Shown piece by piece: positions 23,833 through 35,614 of a DNA stretch of 64,000 nt. A program made the translations under genes and the position numbers. The stretch is from Rotaria socialis. Lineage: Eukaryota > Rotifera > Eurotatoria > Philodinida > Philodinidae. The DNA lies in assembly GCA_905331475.1 (NCBI GenBank), contig CAJNYU010001442.1, forward strand, positions 248,001 to 312,000, read 5' to 3'. Position 1 is the first letter of the stretch; the number at the start of each line of letters is the position of its first letter. A model generated the notes under the pieces. It had not been told where the DNA came from. It made no database searches and saw only the letters and a program-made list of their open reading frames with translations.

Positions 23833-25726
23833 AACTCGAAAATTCGACGTTAATTGTATATTATTATTGTGTTTTTTCTTTATTTCTTTCTTATTTTTCT
23901 TAGTATTTGTGCAATTGAATCTTTTCTTTTTATACGCTTATGTGTCTGTGTCAATGTATGCTATCCAAACAGTGATTCTACTTTGATTCCGCTCGACAAA
24001 CAGCAATCTCACCATCCTGAATTCGAACTAATCTATCGCACAAATACTCGCATTTCAATATTTAAAAGAGGCCGGTGATTTTGTTATCAATGAACGAAAA
24101 ATTCAAATAAATTGTCAAATTTATAACACCAAAAAAAAAAACATCTCCTCTCTTACCATTAGGTTATATTGTTTATCTGTATGTTTGTCTATTAATTGTG
24201 TTCAGTAATATTTAGAAAATATCCCATATTTTTCTGTTATGTTATATATTTGTTTATGGCCTTGCTAGTTTTTTTCTGTGCTCTTTTTGTTTGTTGATTA
24301 TTAAAATACAATGAGCTGCACTCTATTCTCAGCTAGCGCAACAAAGTTTCCGATAATTTCTTCTATCTCATTTAACAGAAGTAAATCATAAAAGTTTTCG
24401 ATTTCACTATGTCACGTTCTACTCAGAAAAACACGCGGCTCTATCATTGATCTTGAACACCTGTGTGCATAAATACTCATTTAAAGTCATACTTTATCAG
24501 ATATTTCTCAAAAACTTTAAAGGTTTTGAATGCTAACGGAGTAGAGCAACATTTCGAAAGATCGGCTCTTCTAAAATAATTATGAGTCAAATCGCAGTCC
24601 GTGAAAAGATAATATAGATGAGTTCTTGATTTTGAATTTGTAAGTGTTACAGTACGTATATTGGTCTTACCTTCATTTACATGCTTACGTAAGCATTCAA
24701 ATTATAGAAACAGATAAGATAATACCTGTTCTTATTAGCTTTGTTTTCAGTGCAAAATCATCATATTTCACTCGAAATCGTATTTTGATATAAGTTGAAA
24801 AACGAAGAGAAAAACAGTATGATTCAATCCAACGATTATACTACGGTACCAATCTCCATCGAACAAATCACACACCGTTTAAATCCCTCTCGATTAAAGA
24901 CGACTGAAATCATAATGATTCAAGTAGCTTTGTGTTTTGTTTTGATTTAATTAGTCTTTTGGAATTTTCGATCTTTTAATCGATCATCTTCAGCTTACAT
25001 ATTCACAATACATAGACAATGACAGATTTTATAGTCTCATGAACATATACACTTGACACCGTTTACATAACTGAAATTTTCCGACAAAATGATTAACACA
25101 AAGCTGCTTGAATCATTATGATTTCAATCGTCTTGAATACGTAAAATTTCGTTGAAAATCCTTCTCGATACTTTATGATAAATGCTGGTGTAAGTACTTA
25201 CTATAATAATCAAACATGATAGTTTTCATTTTTTCATTGACTAGGTTTCAATAATTCAAAAACACCTAACTTCGCGTTATCATTTTGGATAGGATTTCAA
25301 AGTATTTCATGCATGTTTTACGCTATTAGTGAGTATCAATTTCGACACGGGAAGTATTTCAAATGTGACCAACAATTTTTTTCGAAATGTCGAGAGATGT
25401 TAGGCTTGTTTATTATTATTAATGCGATCGTGGTCGACATTAGCTATCTATCAATTAGTATAAAAACTGTTTTATCAATGAAAATTTTTACACCAGTCGG
25501 TCAAACAATTGTAAACCAGTAACACTTATCGTATATTCTCAAAAAACTTGGAGTGTTGTTGGTGGACGTAGATGCGTGTCTTTTCTATTGAGATCTGTAT
25601 TCGACTGTCAAAAATAAGCCAGCAAACGAGGAAAAAAAAGCAAAGATGCATATTCGTTCGAATAGAAAAATCTCAACGTTTGTGAATTTATATGTTACGC
25701 ATTGGTCACGGCGTCTAAATCAACTG
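23833..25726. other. intergenic region, intersectin to ecto-ART
   Basis: No gene is supported in these 1.9 kb. Short open frames such as 23854-24078 and 25313-25522 have no domain. The main structure is a 44-bp inverted repeat at 24893-24936 and 25095-25138, listed separately. The 3' ends of intersectin (plus) and the ART gene (minus) face each other across this stretch. Confidence 0.6.
24893..25138. repeat. 44-bp near-perfect inverted repeat with 158-bp spacer
   Basis: The left arm 24893-24936 (core GAAATCATAATGATTCAAG) and the right arm 25095-25138 (core CTTGAATCATTATGATTTC) are reverse complements with about three mismatches over 44 bp. The whole unit is 246 bp. No obvious target-site duplication is visible beyond the arms. 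It could be a fold-back or MITE-type element, or a hairpin-forming transcript. Nothing in the spacer looks coding. Confidence 0.7.
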
Positions 25727-26519
25727 TTATTTGCCTCTGACCTGAGAAGTAAATTTTAAAACAATCGTACATTTACTGCTCGATTGTATTCCCAAGACGG
25801 CTCCAAGAATCATTGCACCAATGATTACAGCGATCGATAAGAAGATTGAAATCATGAACCTCTTCTTGCGATACCATGCACGTCTTGTAGTTGTAATGAA
25901 AATTTTTATCACAAACATACTCACAGAAAGACTATATAAAACTTACCCAGTTTTAGGATAGAGTAGTGCACCTAAGTAGAGGAACAATAGTAATCAAAAA
26001 TTAGTGTTTGCTATTATTTAGAATACCTTCGAATGGCGGTTCGAATAGTACTTCTTCCGGGATAACCTGTTTCAATTGTATAATATGAAGATCGGGTGCC
26101 GGCTTCAATCGTGATTGAACTACCATCTGAGTACCCGGCAATAACAGGACTTCATCTTCACTGTTGAAATGGGAATGCGCACGTATTGATCGGCCATTAA
26201 TAGCTTCTACAGAGAACAATGTTCGGTTACCGGTATCACCCAAGTACATATTGTTCTCAAGCACTGTTAACGTAGTCGTGCACGATGTAAATGACCACCA
26301 TGTTACTGGGGTAGCGGGCGGAAATTGTGCGCTCAGATCTTTAGTCACTCCTCGCCAAACGGTTGATGGTGGAGTGCATGACAATTTGGCCAAAGCTTGA
26401 GGGTGTGTGTGTGTGTGAGTTTGGGTGTCTCTGAGGAGAAGAGATACATCGACACCCACACCCTCTAGTGAGAATTTTCCTAGTGTACCTCTATGAATCG
26501 CTCTTGGAATATGATCCAT
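25727..26519 (-). CDS. membrane-anchored arginine ADP-ribosyltransferase, 5' incomplete
   Basis: This is a mono-ADP-ribosyltransferase of the ecto-ART (R-S-ExE) type, which transfers ADP-ribose from NAD+ to arginine. Exons (minus): 26027 up to at least 26400, 25947-25971, and 25727-25883 with the stop. Visible motifs are the first-strand arginine in TVWRGV, the serine motif in WWSFTSCTTT, TLFSVEAINGRSIRAHSHF, and the catalytic SEDEVLLLPG, where E-D-E fits the arginine-specific ExE. The last exon encodes a basic stretch and a hydrophobic helix (FMISIFLSIAVIIGAMILGA), so the protein is probably membrane-anchored, which is unusual compared with GPI-linked vertebrate ARTs. The first ATG in frame (26519) leaves only about 50 residues, unlike ART N-termini and including a TH-repeat from a (GT)n tract, before the WRG motif. 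The usual N-terminal half of the fold was not found, so the gene is either truncated or has unseen upstream exons. Confidence 0.75.
26401..26418. repeat. (GT)n microsatellite within the ART exon frame
   Basis: A GGGTGTGTGTGTGTGTGAG tract is read on the minus strand as a THTHTH stretch just before the conserved ART core. It marks the place where similarity to the family stops. The true exon may begin inside or just downstream of it. Confidence 0.7.
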
Positions 26520-29500
26520 CTTCAAAGCTTTTCTTTTTTTTAGTTCAGTATCATGCTTAAATTATTGTTTAAAATATAAATAATACAAACTGCAGTTCGA
26601 ATGGAGACTGAGTTTAGCTATTTCCTCAATATCGGATAGTTTTAGGCTTTGACTTTTGTCTGTTGTAGGAGTGATGGGTTTAGCGAAATTTACGTTTGTA
26701 TTCGATTGCACATCAAAGAGTAAATCTTGTTAAGTACAAAAATTGTTTTCCCTGTGTTAGATGACACCATAATTACATTGAACTGAACAATTTTTGGTGC
26801 AGAATGGAGAGAAATTATTTATATTTTCGCTATTTACGAATAGCCTTAAGAAGTTTATTGGGTAGTAGTGTCACCATCTGAAAATAATAAAAAGTATGTT
26901 TTTGAAGGTTTAGTTTGTCTCAGAAAAAACAATTGTTTTGTACTTAAAAGTACGTTATTTTCAGAGGATTGTATTCTCTACAGACTTTTGCCCTTCAAAT
27001 AAAATTTTACTTTGATTTTTCTAGCTAAAACTCGAAAACCATGAAACTCCGATACAAAACACTAATCATAATTAGCACCTGATATCTCTTGTAAATGATT
27101 ATTTTCGAAATCAATGGGTATAATCCGGTTGAGCATTACTCTTCTATCAAGTGATGTATTTTGAGTTGTCTTGTAATTTTTATAAATTTTTAAACTAGAA
27201 GTTTTTCTGAAAAAATTAATAGCCTCTAGGTATATTTTCATAGACGATAAATGTGCCATAATGCGCAAACTAAAGGTATCGGAATCATTTTTCGCAGAAA
27301 ATCAAGTGGGTTTTTCAAAAACCTTTAGAAGTTGATGTTTTTTTAAAAGAATCCTTTTTTCTCGAGGAATCGAGAGATTTGACTTATCGAACGGTATAAT
27401 AAAGTTGAGAATGTTTTCTTCGCATTTCGAAATTTATTTTACAAGATTGAGGTCACAAGTTATCCAAATAATTATTCTACATATTGTACATGGCTTCAGA
27501 TTTTACGAAAAAGAGCATTCTGCTTTTATACTCAAACTCATAGATTTTATTTCAGTTCATCCAGTGTCAAAATAATTTTTATCTTGCTCCTATAACATTG
27601 AAAAACTTCTATTGGAAGCTCTCTCGTTCTAGAGTGTATTAACTTTAGAATATGTAATATCATAAGGGCTCATCACCGAAACTCTGGGTGAAATATAAAC
27701 AGAATAAAAGTCAGTCCATTTAACGGATGTGGGTGTTGAACTTTCGTGAGTTTTTTCCATCAGTTACAGGATTGATTTCGTGAAAACAATGATGTATTCT
27801 ATTATCTGACATGATTTAGAGATATTCTTCTCTTCCAGTTGTAATTTTTTGGAAAAAATTATTTTATCTTACTGTACGCTATGTAATAGCTTGATAATTA
27901 GAAATCATTCCTTTCGGTAATGACTTTTCAGTGAGATAATAAAAAATAAACGAATCTAGTATTTGTGTTAGGAGAATCTTGACTAAGATCTCTTTTACAC
28001 TGTAAGTTTGAAGATGATGTATGGTCTTATTTTTGTTCGATATTCAAATATGAAACTATGAGATAATATTTCTCAATGACATTCCATAATCATGTCTATA
28101 ATGTCTAACTGTTCAGTAAGGCAAATTTTCGATATAAACCTTATAATGAATATTGATAATATCAAACACTGATATCGTGTCAAAAATGTAATTGAAAAGT
28201 AAGTTAAACAGTCTAAATATGAACGTTCATGGATGACTCGAAAATGGATTTTTAAATGGGCGTAGCATATGGTCACTATACGAGACGTTCATGGCAGCAA
28301 TTGTTCCCCAACTGCATTTCTGTGGTTACTGATACGGTTAAGTACATCATTAGAAAAATTTGTACATACAGTATACTATCGACTGATGTGAAAATACCGC
28401 TTTCCCCTCTTCATGTGTTGAAAATCAAGTCGAAATACATCTACGTTTTTGGTCTCTATAATTAGAGTCACATAATTTTACTGAAGTAATTATTTAAATA
28501 TAAAGTAAGAATAATAAAATGGATGATACTTACGAAACTTCTCCATATATGACCGACGTTTGCCTTACCATATGAGTATTTATTGAAATCAAAACAAAAA
28601 CAAAAACAAAAAACATTTTCTCTCATAGGTAACGTTTTTTTATACTTCCTTCGTTATTATTCAACTGTACACATCACATTGCAACAACATTTTTGATGAG
28701 AAAAAATGATACCTTCATGGTCTTCTAAGCAATCTTGCCATTAAAATTCAATCTATCAATTATAATATATGTGCATTTACCAACTTGCTGCAAACGCGAA
28801 TGATTCAGACACAAGGTAAATCACACTGAAGAAAAAAATACATTAGAGTGACAGATTCTTGATATTTTCTCTTTTCAATACCTTATCTATCTGATTTTTT
28901 CTCATTCTCATTCTATAAATTAGCTAGTGAGATACTCATTCATAAATAAATTGCGGAAGAAAAAAAATATAACCCCAACATATATACAGGCCGATTTGTT
29001 AGTATGCAATTTTGTAATGAGAAAAAACCAAGTAACCAACAAGTTGTCTGTCGCTGTAGTGTTTACCCAAGTGAGCAAAAAAATAGGGAGGACGGGCGGC
29101 ATGACTAGTCCAAAAAGTCTGCTATACCCATCAAGTCTAGTCTAATACGTCTCCCACATCTATTTTGACTAGTCCGTAGGTCCTTTTACCCGTCTAGACT
29201 GGTCTGTTTATTCATTTACTCCCACCTGGACTAGCCCATAGCAGGGAAAAATATTGTAAAAAATGGAGAAGAAAGTTAGATTACAACATTAGAGACACTT
29301 ATAATACTATTAAAAATCAGACTGGCGTCTTGGCGGCAGTCCATAATACAGTAAGCCTTATGTCTATGTATATATTCTAAAATGCAAATGGGTGTCTTTC
29401 ATATACCATGCGTGCAGAAATCACTTGATAGAAACTGATTCTCACTACCCGAAAATGCCTTAAATGGTAGCTAGAAGGACTGTTCCTAGGCTAATATAAA

Positions 29501-29601
29501 CTGTTGTATGTTCGTAAAGATTATTCTATTTTTTAAGTACACCGTCAGTCCGAATTCTGAATTATCTAAATAAATATTAGAAGGAAAAAAATTGTTGAAT
29601 A

Positions 29602-29701
29602 NNNNNNNNNNNNNNNNNNNNNNNNNNNNNNNNNNNNNNNNNNNNNNNNNNNNNNNNNNNNNNNNNNNNNNNNNNNNNNNNNNNNNNNNNNNNNNNNNNN
29701 N
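29602..29701. other. assembly gap (100 N)
   Basis: Exactly 100 consecutive N, the usual placeholder for a scaffold join of unknown size. Distances across it should not be trusted. Confidence 0.98.
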
Positions 29702-31048
29702 GGGTTCTCAAATCCATCGAAGTAGCGAACTCTCCATGAATCTAAAAGCTCAAAGTCCTCAATTGAGGCTTACTCAGAAGGCCTTCGCCTCTGTCAATGC
29801 CATTGTCTTCCAATTAAGACATTCGATGCCTGTTCGAACCCTATAGTACCACGCTCTCGCTATTCATGAAAGTCAGAGTCCTCAAGTCCTAAACTCCGAA
29901 GCCAGTGTTGAAATCAGTCTAACTCTCAAATCATCCAATATTTAAATCTCAGAAAGCCATAAACTCTGTAAGTTCTCCTAAGTCAACGTTCTGCGATCAG
30001 TCGAGATCTGAAAATATAATACTTCGTCTTGTATTCGGAAATTTAAATGCAGAAAAAGAATATATTTTATCGAAGAAAATAAGCTCCCTATATTATAGTT
30101 CTTTTCATAAATTTTAATGAAGACAAATATATTATGAAACAAAATGAACATAAAAATCTCTACTTTGACATATTTAGAACTATTTCTATTTCAAAATAAA
30201 AATAAGATAAAAATTGTTAATTTATGTGTAATCTTTGAGGTGCCCTCTGAGATCATAAAATAAATTCAATCTTAATGTATGCATATTAAAATATTTTAAA
30301 AATGTGTTTCAATAGACAACCCTAAATAAAAACTTGTTTTTTAACCGTAAGGAACGAAGATGAAGGAATAACTTAGGCGGGCACTTTAAACAGTTCACTT
30401 TTAAAATCAGTAACTATATCGTCATTCGTATTCATCTATAATAATAAAAGGCACAATCCTTAGTAATATTCATGTACTGAGTGCACGCATCTTAGTTTGG
30501 ATAGGAATATCAGAGTACTTGAAGAACTACCTTTATTTCTTCTTGTCGAGAATCGAACTCAAAAACCTTTTATGTTTTGGTACATTTGACAGGCATGAAT
30601 CTTATTTGGTAAATAAAAATATGTTAAAAGAAAATAAGAGATTATCATAAATGATTGAAATTTCATTGATTAATTTGCTGGTGAAAGAAAAGTATTTTTG
30701 ACTTGTTTGCGAAAGCATAGAGACATTTTGGAGAAGTTGAATAAATTATACAGTTAAATAAGAATATACATGAAAAGGATTAAAACAAAATACGCCAATT
30801 TTTTTCATAAATAGATGTTATTTTACTCTTTCTAGGAGCTCAATGTGAATTATCTGAGTTAAGAAAACTAAATATTTCAAACTATATGACAACAAACAGC
30901 CACTCATCTTCAGATCACAATTCATTTTACAACAGTTGAAGTAAACAATACCTGACCGCATATGCATGATAACATATCTCTTTATTAGAGAGGCACTTGC
31001 CTTTATTTTTATTCGATATTAAAAAATAAGCATACGAAGAAAGAACAT

Positions 31049-31529
31049 CCCATGTCACTCAAACTGTTTCAAAACCGACGATTAACCGCGGTGCTTAAGA
31101 AAACCAACGGTTCTAATCAGTTTCTCTTCGTTTATCAGTTTGTTTATAATTTTTTTGCTAAATTTACGTTTTTAATCTGGAAAAAGTCGAATACGACTCA
31201 ACAAAGTGTATATATTGATACCAGAGTATATTACGTCAGATGGTACCATTAATTTTCGCATTGGTTAAGTGATCTACTCATGACTATTTTTATGGTACCA
31301 TCTTTAATAAAATCTCAAACTCGAAAACCAAGTGAATTCAGATGATGTGGCTGGTACCAGCGACTTCCGCGCGTTCGTATATATGAAGGACTGCGATTCC
31401 GATCAAAATCTCACTATTTTGTGAGAGTTTAAAAATAATTATTCACTGCAATACCAAAAAATCTAAGCTGGAGAACCGTAGTTAACCGGATGGTTAACCG
31501 ACGGTTTTGCAGCGGTTTGAGTGGCATGG
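31049..31529. mobile_element. short Mutator-like non-autonomous element
   Basis: The left end begins CCCATGTCACTCAAAC, and the right end read in reverse begins CCATGCCACTCAAACC. The match extends for about 37 bp with some six mismatches. Immediately outside the ends is the direct repeat AAAGAACAT (31040-31048 and 31530-31538), or GAAAGAACAT if one more base is counted. A 9-10 bp target-site duplication with long terminal inverted repeats is the hallmark of Mutator-like elements. The 480-bp interior has repeated GGTACCA boxes and no transposase, so this is a non-autonomous copy. Confidence 0.7.
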
Positions 31530-32094
31530 AAAGAACATAAAGAAAATAGAATAATACTCTGACTCAATATTGTTCATGTGGATACATCTCAAGAATGTTT
31601 TTTGATTCTAACATAATAATGCTTACTTCAGTGTATTAGAAATGGATATTTCCTCATTATATCAATCATAAGATTATTGATAAAGCTTTTACGTAAATTA
31701 GTTAAAGGAGTCTTTAAGCATAAGAGCTTCCCGTGCTTCACTGCAATGTTTTCAAAGATAGTAATGTTTGGATAATGAACAAGACTTAATTCAGTAAAAA
31801 AAAGGATAAAAACGAAATTTCTTGAATGGAATGACGATTTACTGAAGTGTACCAAGTTTCAAAGCAAAATTCGTCATTTAATATATTTACAACTGTACAC
31901 AAGTAGAAGTGTAAAAATACGACAAGATTCTCTTGGAAAAGAAGAATGTTTTTGAATCTCAACAATTATAAAAGTTTTAGAGAACAATTTCGCGTACACT
32001 GAAGACGATTTCTGTTATAGCTACCGGGTAACTCCTAAAAATGTAAATTATACAATGGCAACGTGAAAATGAGAAAAATGAAATTTTAATACTA

Positions 32095-32380
32095 GTTCGG
32101 TTTTCCACTATGTTTAATGGGTTTCCGAGAAATTTTCTCGGAAATTTATAGGTTTCTAATAATGTGGAAATCTCAAATGGTTTTCGACATATGTTCGGAA
32201 ACCAAGCTAGTATTCTGGCATATGTTTTAAGTTTCTGAGAAGGTTTTCAAAACAAGAATGGTTTCCTAGGATACTTTTTGGGTTTCGAAAATTGTTTGAT
32301 GGCTTCTGAGAATATTGTTAAAGGTTTCCTATCCGAATTCTCGAGAACCGAGCCGTTGCAGGGGATTCGGAAACCTATGA
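32095..32380. repeat. degenerate GGTTTCC(G)AGAA interspersed repeat
   Basis: Across about 290 bp the motif GGTTTCCGAGAA and variants (GGTTTTCGA, GGTTTCTAAT, GGTTTCCTAG, GGTTTCGAAA) recur about ten times at irregular spacing of 20-40 bp, sometimes as inverted pairs (TTTCCGAGAAATTTTCTCGG). It looks like an old, diverged minisatellite. I see no coding potential. Confidence 0.45.
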
Positions 32381-35300
32381 ATTGATTTCAAAAACTCAGC
32401 TTAGAGCCGAAAACGTTTTCAGATACGTTTGTGAGTTTCCGAAAGGGCTTGCGAAGGGATGTCGGTTTCTGCGTAAACACTTTTTATCTAGAGCGCGGTT
32501 CCGTGCGCGCAACTGGCTTCAGAATGTTCAACATTGTGGAATAGGATGTATTCTCATACACCCAAGTTGATCATCCTGAGTCGTAAACGACCATCGTAAC
32601 TAAATGCTAACCGTAAATGGTTTTGAAAACGATTGCAGTTTTTCTATCGTATCCGTTCCTAAACGGTCCTCAGTATAGTACCATTTTTTAAATTATAGTT
32701 TACACAAGCTATATCAGTGAAAATTATTAAGTGACCATCATTTAAATAAAGTTAGCATAGTATTAGAGTAAAACGTATCGATACTCTTTTGAGCAGATGT
32801 TCCAACATCCATACGCACAGTATTAGTAGAAATTCATATACTCTATCGAATAGTATATTTGGATTAGCTTGATTTTGAATCTTCCTCCTAAAAATCAAAA
32901 ACAAAAACCGAAAAAAATCCCATTGAATCCGTGGAATTCGTTTAGTAAAATCTGGCCATATTTATTTCAAGCAATATTCCAACTCTGGTACCTATGTCGA
33001 CGAAATCAGGCTTTCAGCGCTGATAAGATAATACTAAAGAAATCTCAGAAGATCCTACTTTGAGCTATGAAAAATCTGCCGAAATCATTGAATAGATCTA
33101 CTCAAGTTGTGTTTCGATCATGAGTGGAGTACTTAGAACAAGCCATTTCAGGAATATGGTGCTAACAGTTCATAGAAAAGCTACAATATTCTGAGATTTC
33201 CAGGAAGACGAAAAATCTGATTTTACAATTAGATGAAATTTGCTGAGATCTGCTGGATGCATGTGTATGAGAGTCGGAAAATTGCTTGAAATGAATGTGC
33301 TCAGATTTTACAAAATAAATTCCTGGACGTTTTTTGATTTCTCGAAAATTCAGGAGAACACCTCGATATCAAGTTAACTCCAATTATACTATTTGATAAG
33401 GCACATGAAATTCTACAAGAATACGATGCTAACTTCACCAACGTGTGAAAATCACAATTTTTTCCATGAAGAGTAACAATCTTATATTCCTTCAATAAGT
33501 ATCGTTTTCCAAAAAATAATGAAGTCTACATGAATCTTGAACACGCAATCAACTGAAATCGTGTTTCAAATCAGAAATCAATACAATCAATTCCAAGAAG
33601 AGAAAATTGAATAGATTTTAATGAAAGAAAAATCCTATTAGTACCCAGGACAATCATTCCGACTGTCTGAACGAGTATCTTAAAAGAATCTGAAACGGCT
33701 ATCCAACGGTATAATAAGGCATTAATTTTCACCTTATTTTGCCGTAATCCGTCAGTTCGTTTTCCGGACCGTTTTTTTTCGCTAGAAAGCGGCCACCGTT
33801 TTAAACATTATATTCATCGTTTTTTGTGCTGACGGAAAACGGCGCCGTTTGCGCACTGTTTTCTTGGACATGAGTAAGATTCAAACCTTAAAAAATAAAA
33901 TAATCTGACTAAATCTGTCATCAGAAATTTAACTAGCTTTTATTATCCATCACACAGAAATACTATAATTTTCATCACTTTCTAAGCTTGCAAAATCGTT
34001 TAACGGAGATTTTTTCAAAGTTTTAAACACGGGGAATATACAGGTAGAACATCAACATAAACCATAACATATTCACAGCCGTCTATTGTGCAGCGAACTC
34101 TGAAATTCAACTGTGAAGTTCTGAACTATCTAGAAGCATTCTCATAAATCAGACCATAAATCATAAACTATACAGCTTATATGGCAGAGACGTCTATCAA
34201 TCGATCTATCATGAAGGCTCTCATAACCTTCACAAGCCTGTTATTTTAGGCATATCCTCTACTAGGGTGCGGGTGTGTGGGGCTAAGGGGAAACTGTGGG
34301 TGACGGTGCGAGTGAGGGGTTGATAGGAGGGATACCACCTGGGGTACTTCAAATATGGTTGTAGTTGATGGATACCATCGAGGAGTGCTCAAACGTGGGT
34401 GCGACTGAGAGGTATATATGTATTCATATGTCTCATATATCGGAAACTTGAACTAAAGCTAAATCTATTCCTAGATTTAGTTTTAGTTTAACTTTTTCTT
34501 TTCTCCATTTATATTCGAACTTGAATTAGACAGCTACTACACACTCCACGCCCACACCCTTCAAATGGTGTATTGTATTTTTCAAATTCTTCCTAATAAC
34601 TTACCACGATCGAAAATTTGAAAGCAGTTGATATGCTACTATTGTTGTGGGGAAGAATTTTTTTCAACTGATAAGGTTTAGTTGATATTTTTTTCAAATG
34701 TCTTTTTTCTTATCTTTTTTGCAAAGCGACGTAACTCAATCCATTTCTATTTGCTGTATCACTTCTTTTCTTTTTTCAAGCAGGTACGCTTTGGAGACGC
34801 ATCGCGTACATAACAATAATACGCATTCAAAAAGAAATGAAAAAGAAATTTTTTTTTTCGACAAAATTCTTCAATTCTGAATGAACAATTTGGTACTGAA
34901 AGTTTGCTCGAATGAAGACCATAGAAATTTTTAATAATGAATAGCAACAAGCAATAGGGCACAGTAATCTAATTAATTTAACTTATTTTTGCGTTAGAAT
35001 TCTCATTCGAAAAATATATTTGCAATTCAATAGAAAGTTGATTTATTCTTCATATAATTCTTATATATAGCTATATGAGAACAGGTAGTATTTTCAAATA
35101 AATATTAAAAACGTTTCTCATGGTGTCGGCGTAATCAAAATTTTTATTTTTATTATTTCTCATTGTAATCAACAGATGCGAATATGATTATTATAGAAAT
35201 ATCACCATCGAGTAAACAGCAGACGATATTTATTTTATGATCGAGAAATTAAATAAGCTCCTAGTCAACAGTTGTATCATAGAATTCAAATACGTTGTAT

Positions 35301-35589
35301 GATGATGTAAAATAGATTCATATATATCGATTGTGGACGACTTACGATAGTGTATAAAAACTTTGATTTGAATAAGACAGATTTTCTTTCGATACTATTT
35401 TTCTATTAATTATATGAATAGGAGTGAGGATGTTTAGTATTATTCCATAAACTTGTTCTTAGATACGTTGATGCAACGTTGTGAATGGATGGAAACTTTC
35501 TCAAATTTTTGTTACCCAGTATCCAGCTGATGAAAGTTTTATAGTAGCAACACTTCTAATCGAACTTGTATAGTACGATAGATTTTCTG

Positions 35590-35614
35590 CACACCCACAC
35601 CCACACCCACACCC
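35590..35614. repeat. interstitial telomere-type tract, (ACACCC)4
   Basis: Four perfect tandem copies of ACACCC occur, the complement of TGTGGG, which is the reported telomere repeat of bdelloid rotifers. Shorter two-copy versions occur near 26453-26464 and a variant near 34549-34560. The tract is too short to be a telomere and may be an interstitial relic or part of a dispersed repeat. Confidence 0.6.

Noticed and set aside
29833-29850. tRNA-like TTCGAACC box next to the assembly gap
   Set aside because: No matching A-box, acceptor stem or anticodon arm could be built around it.
34260-34420. G-rich stretch that looked like a longer telomere array
   Set aside because: The GGGTGTGTGGGG-type pieces are irregular and mixed with unrelated sequence, with no perfect tandem TGTGGG beyond one unit.
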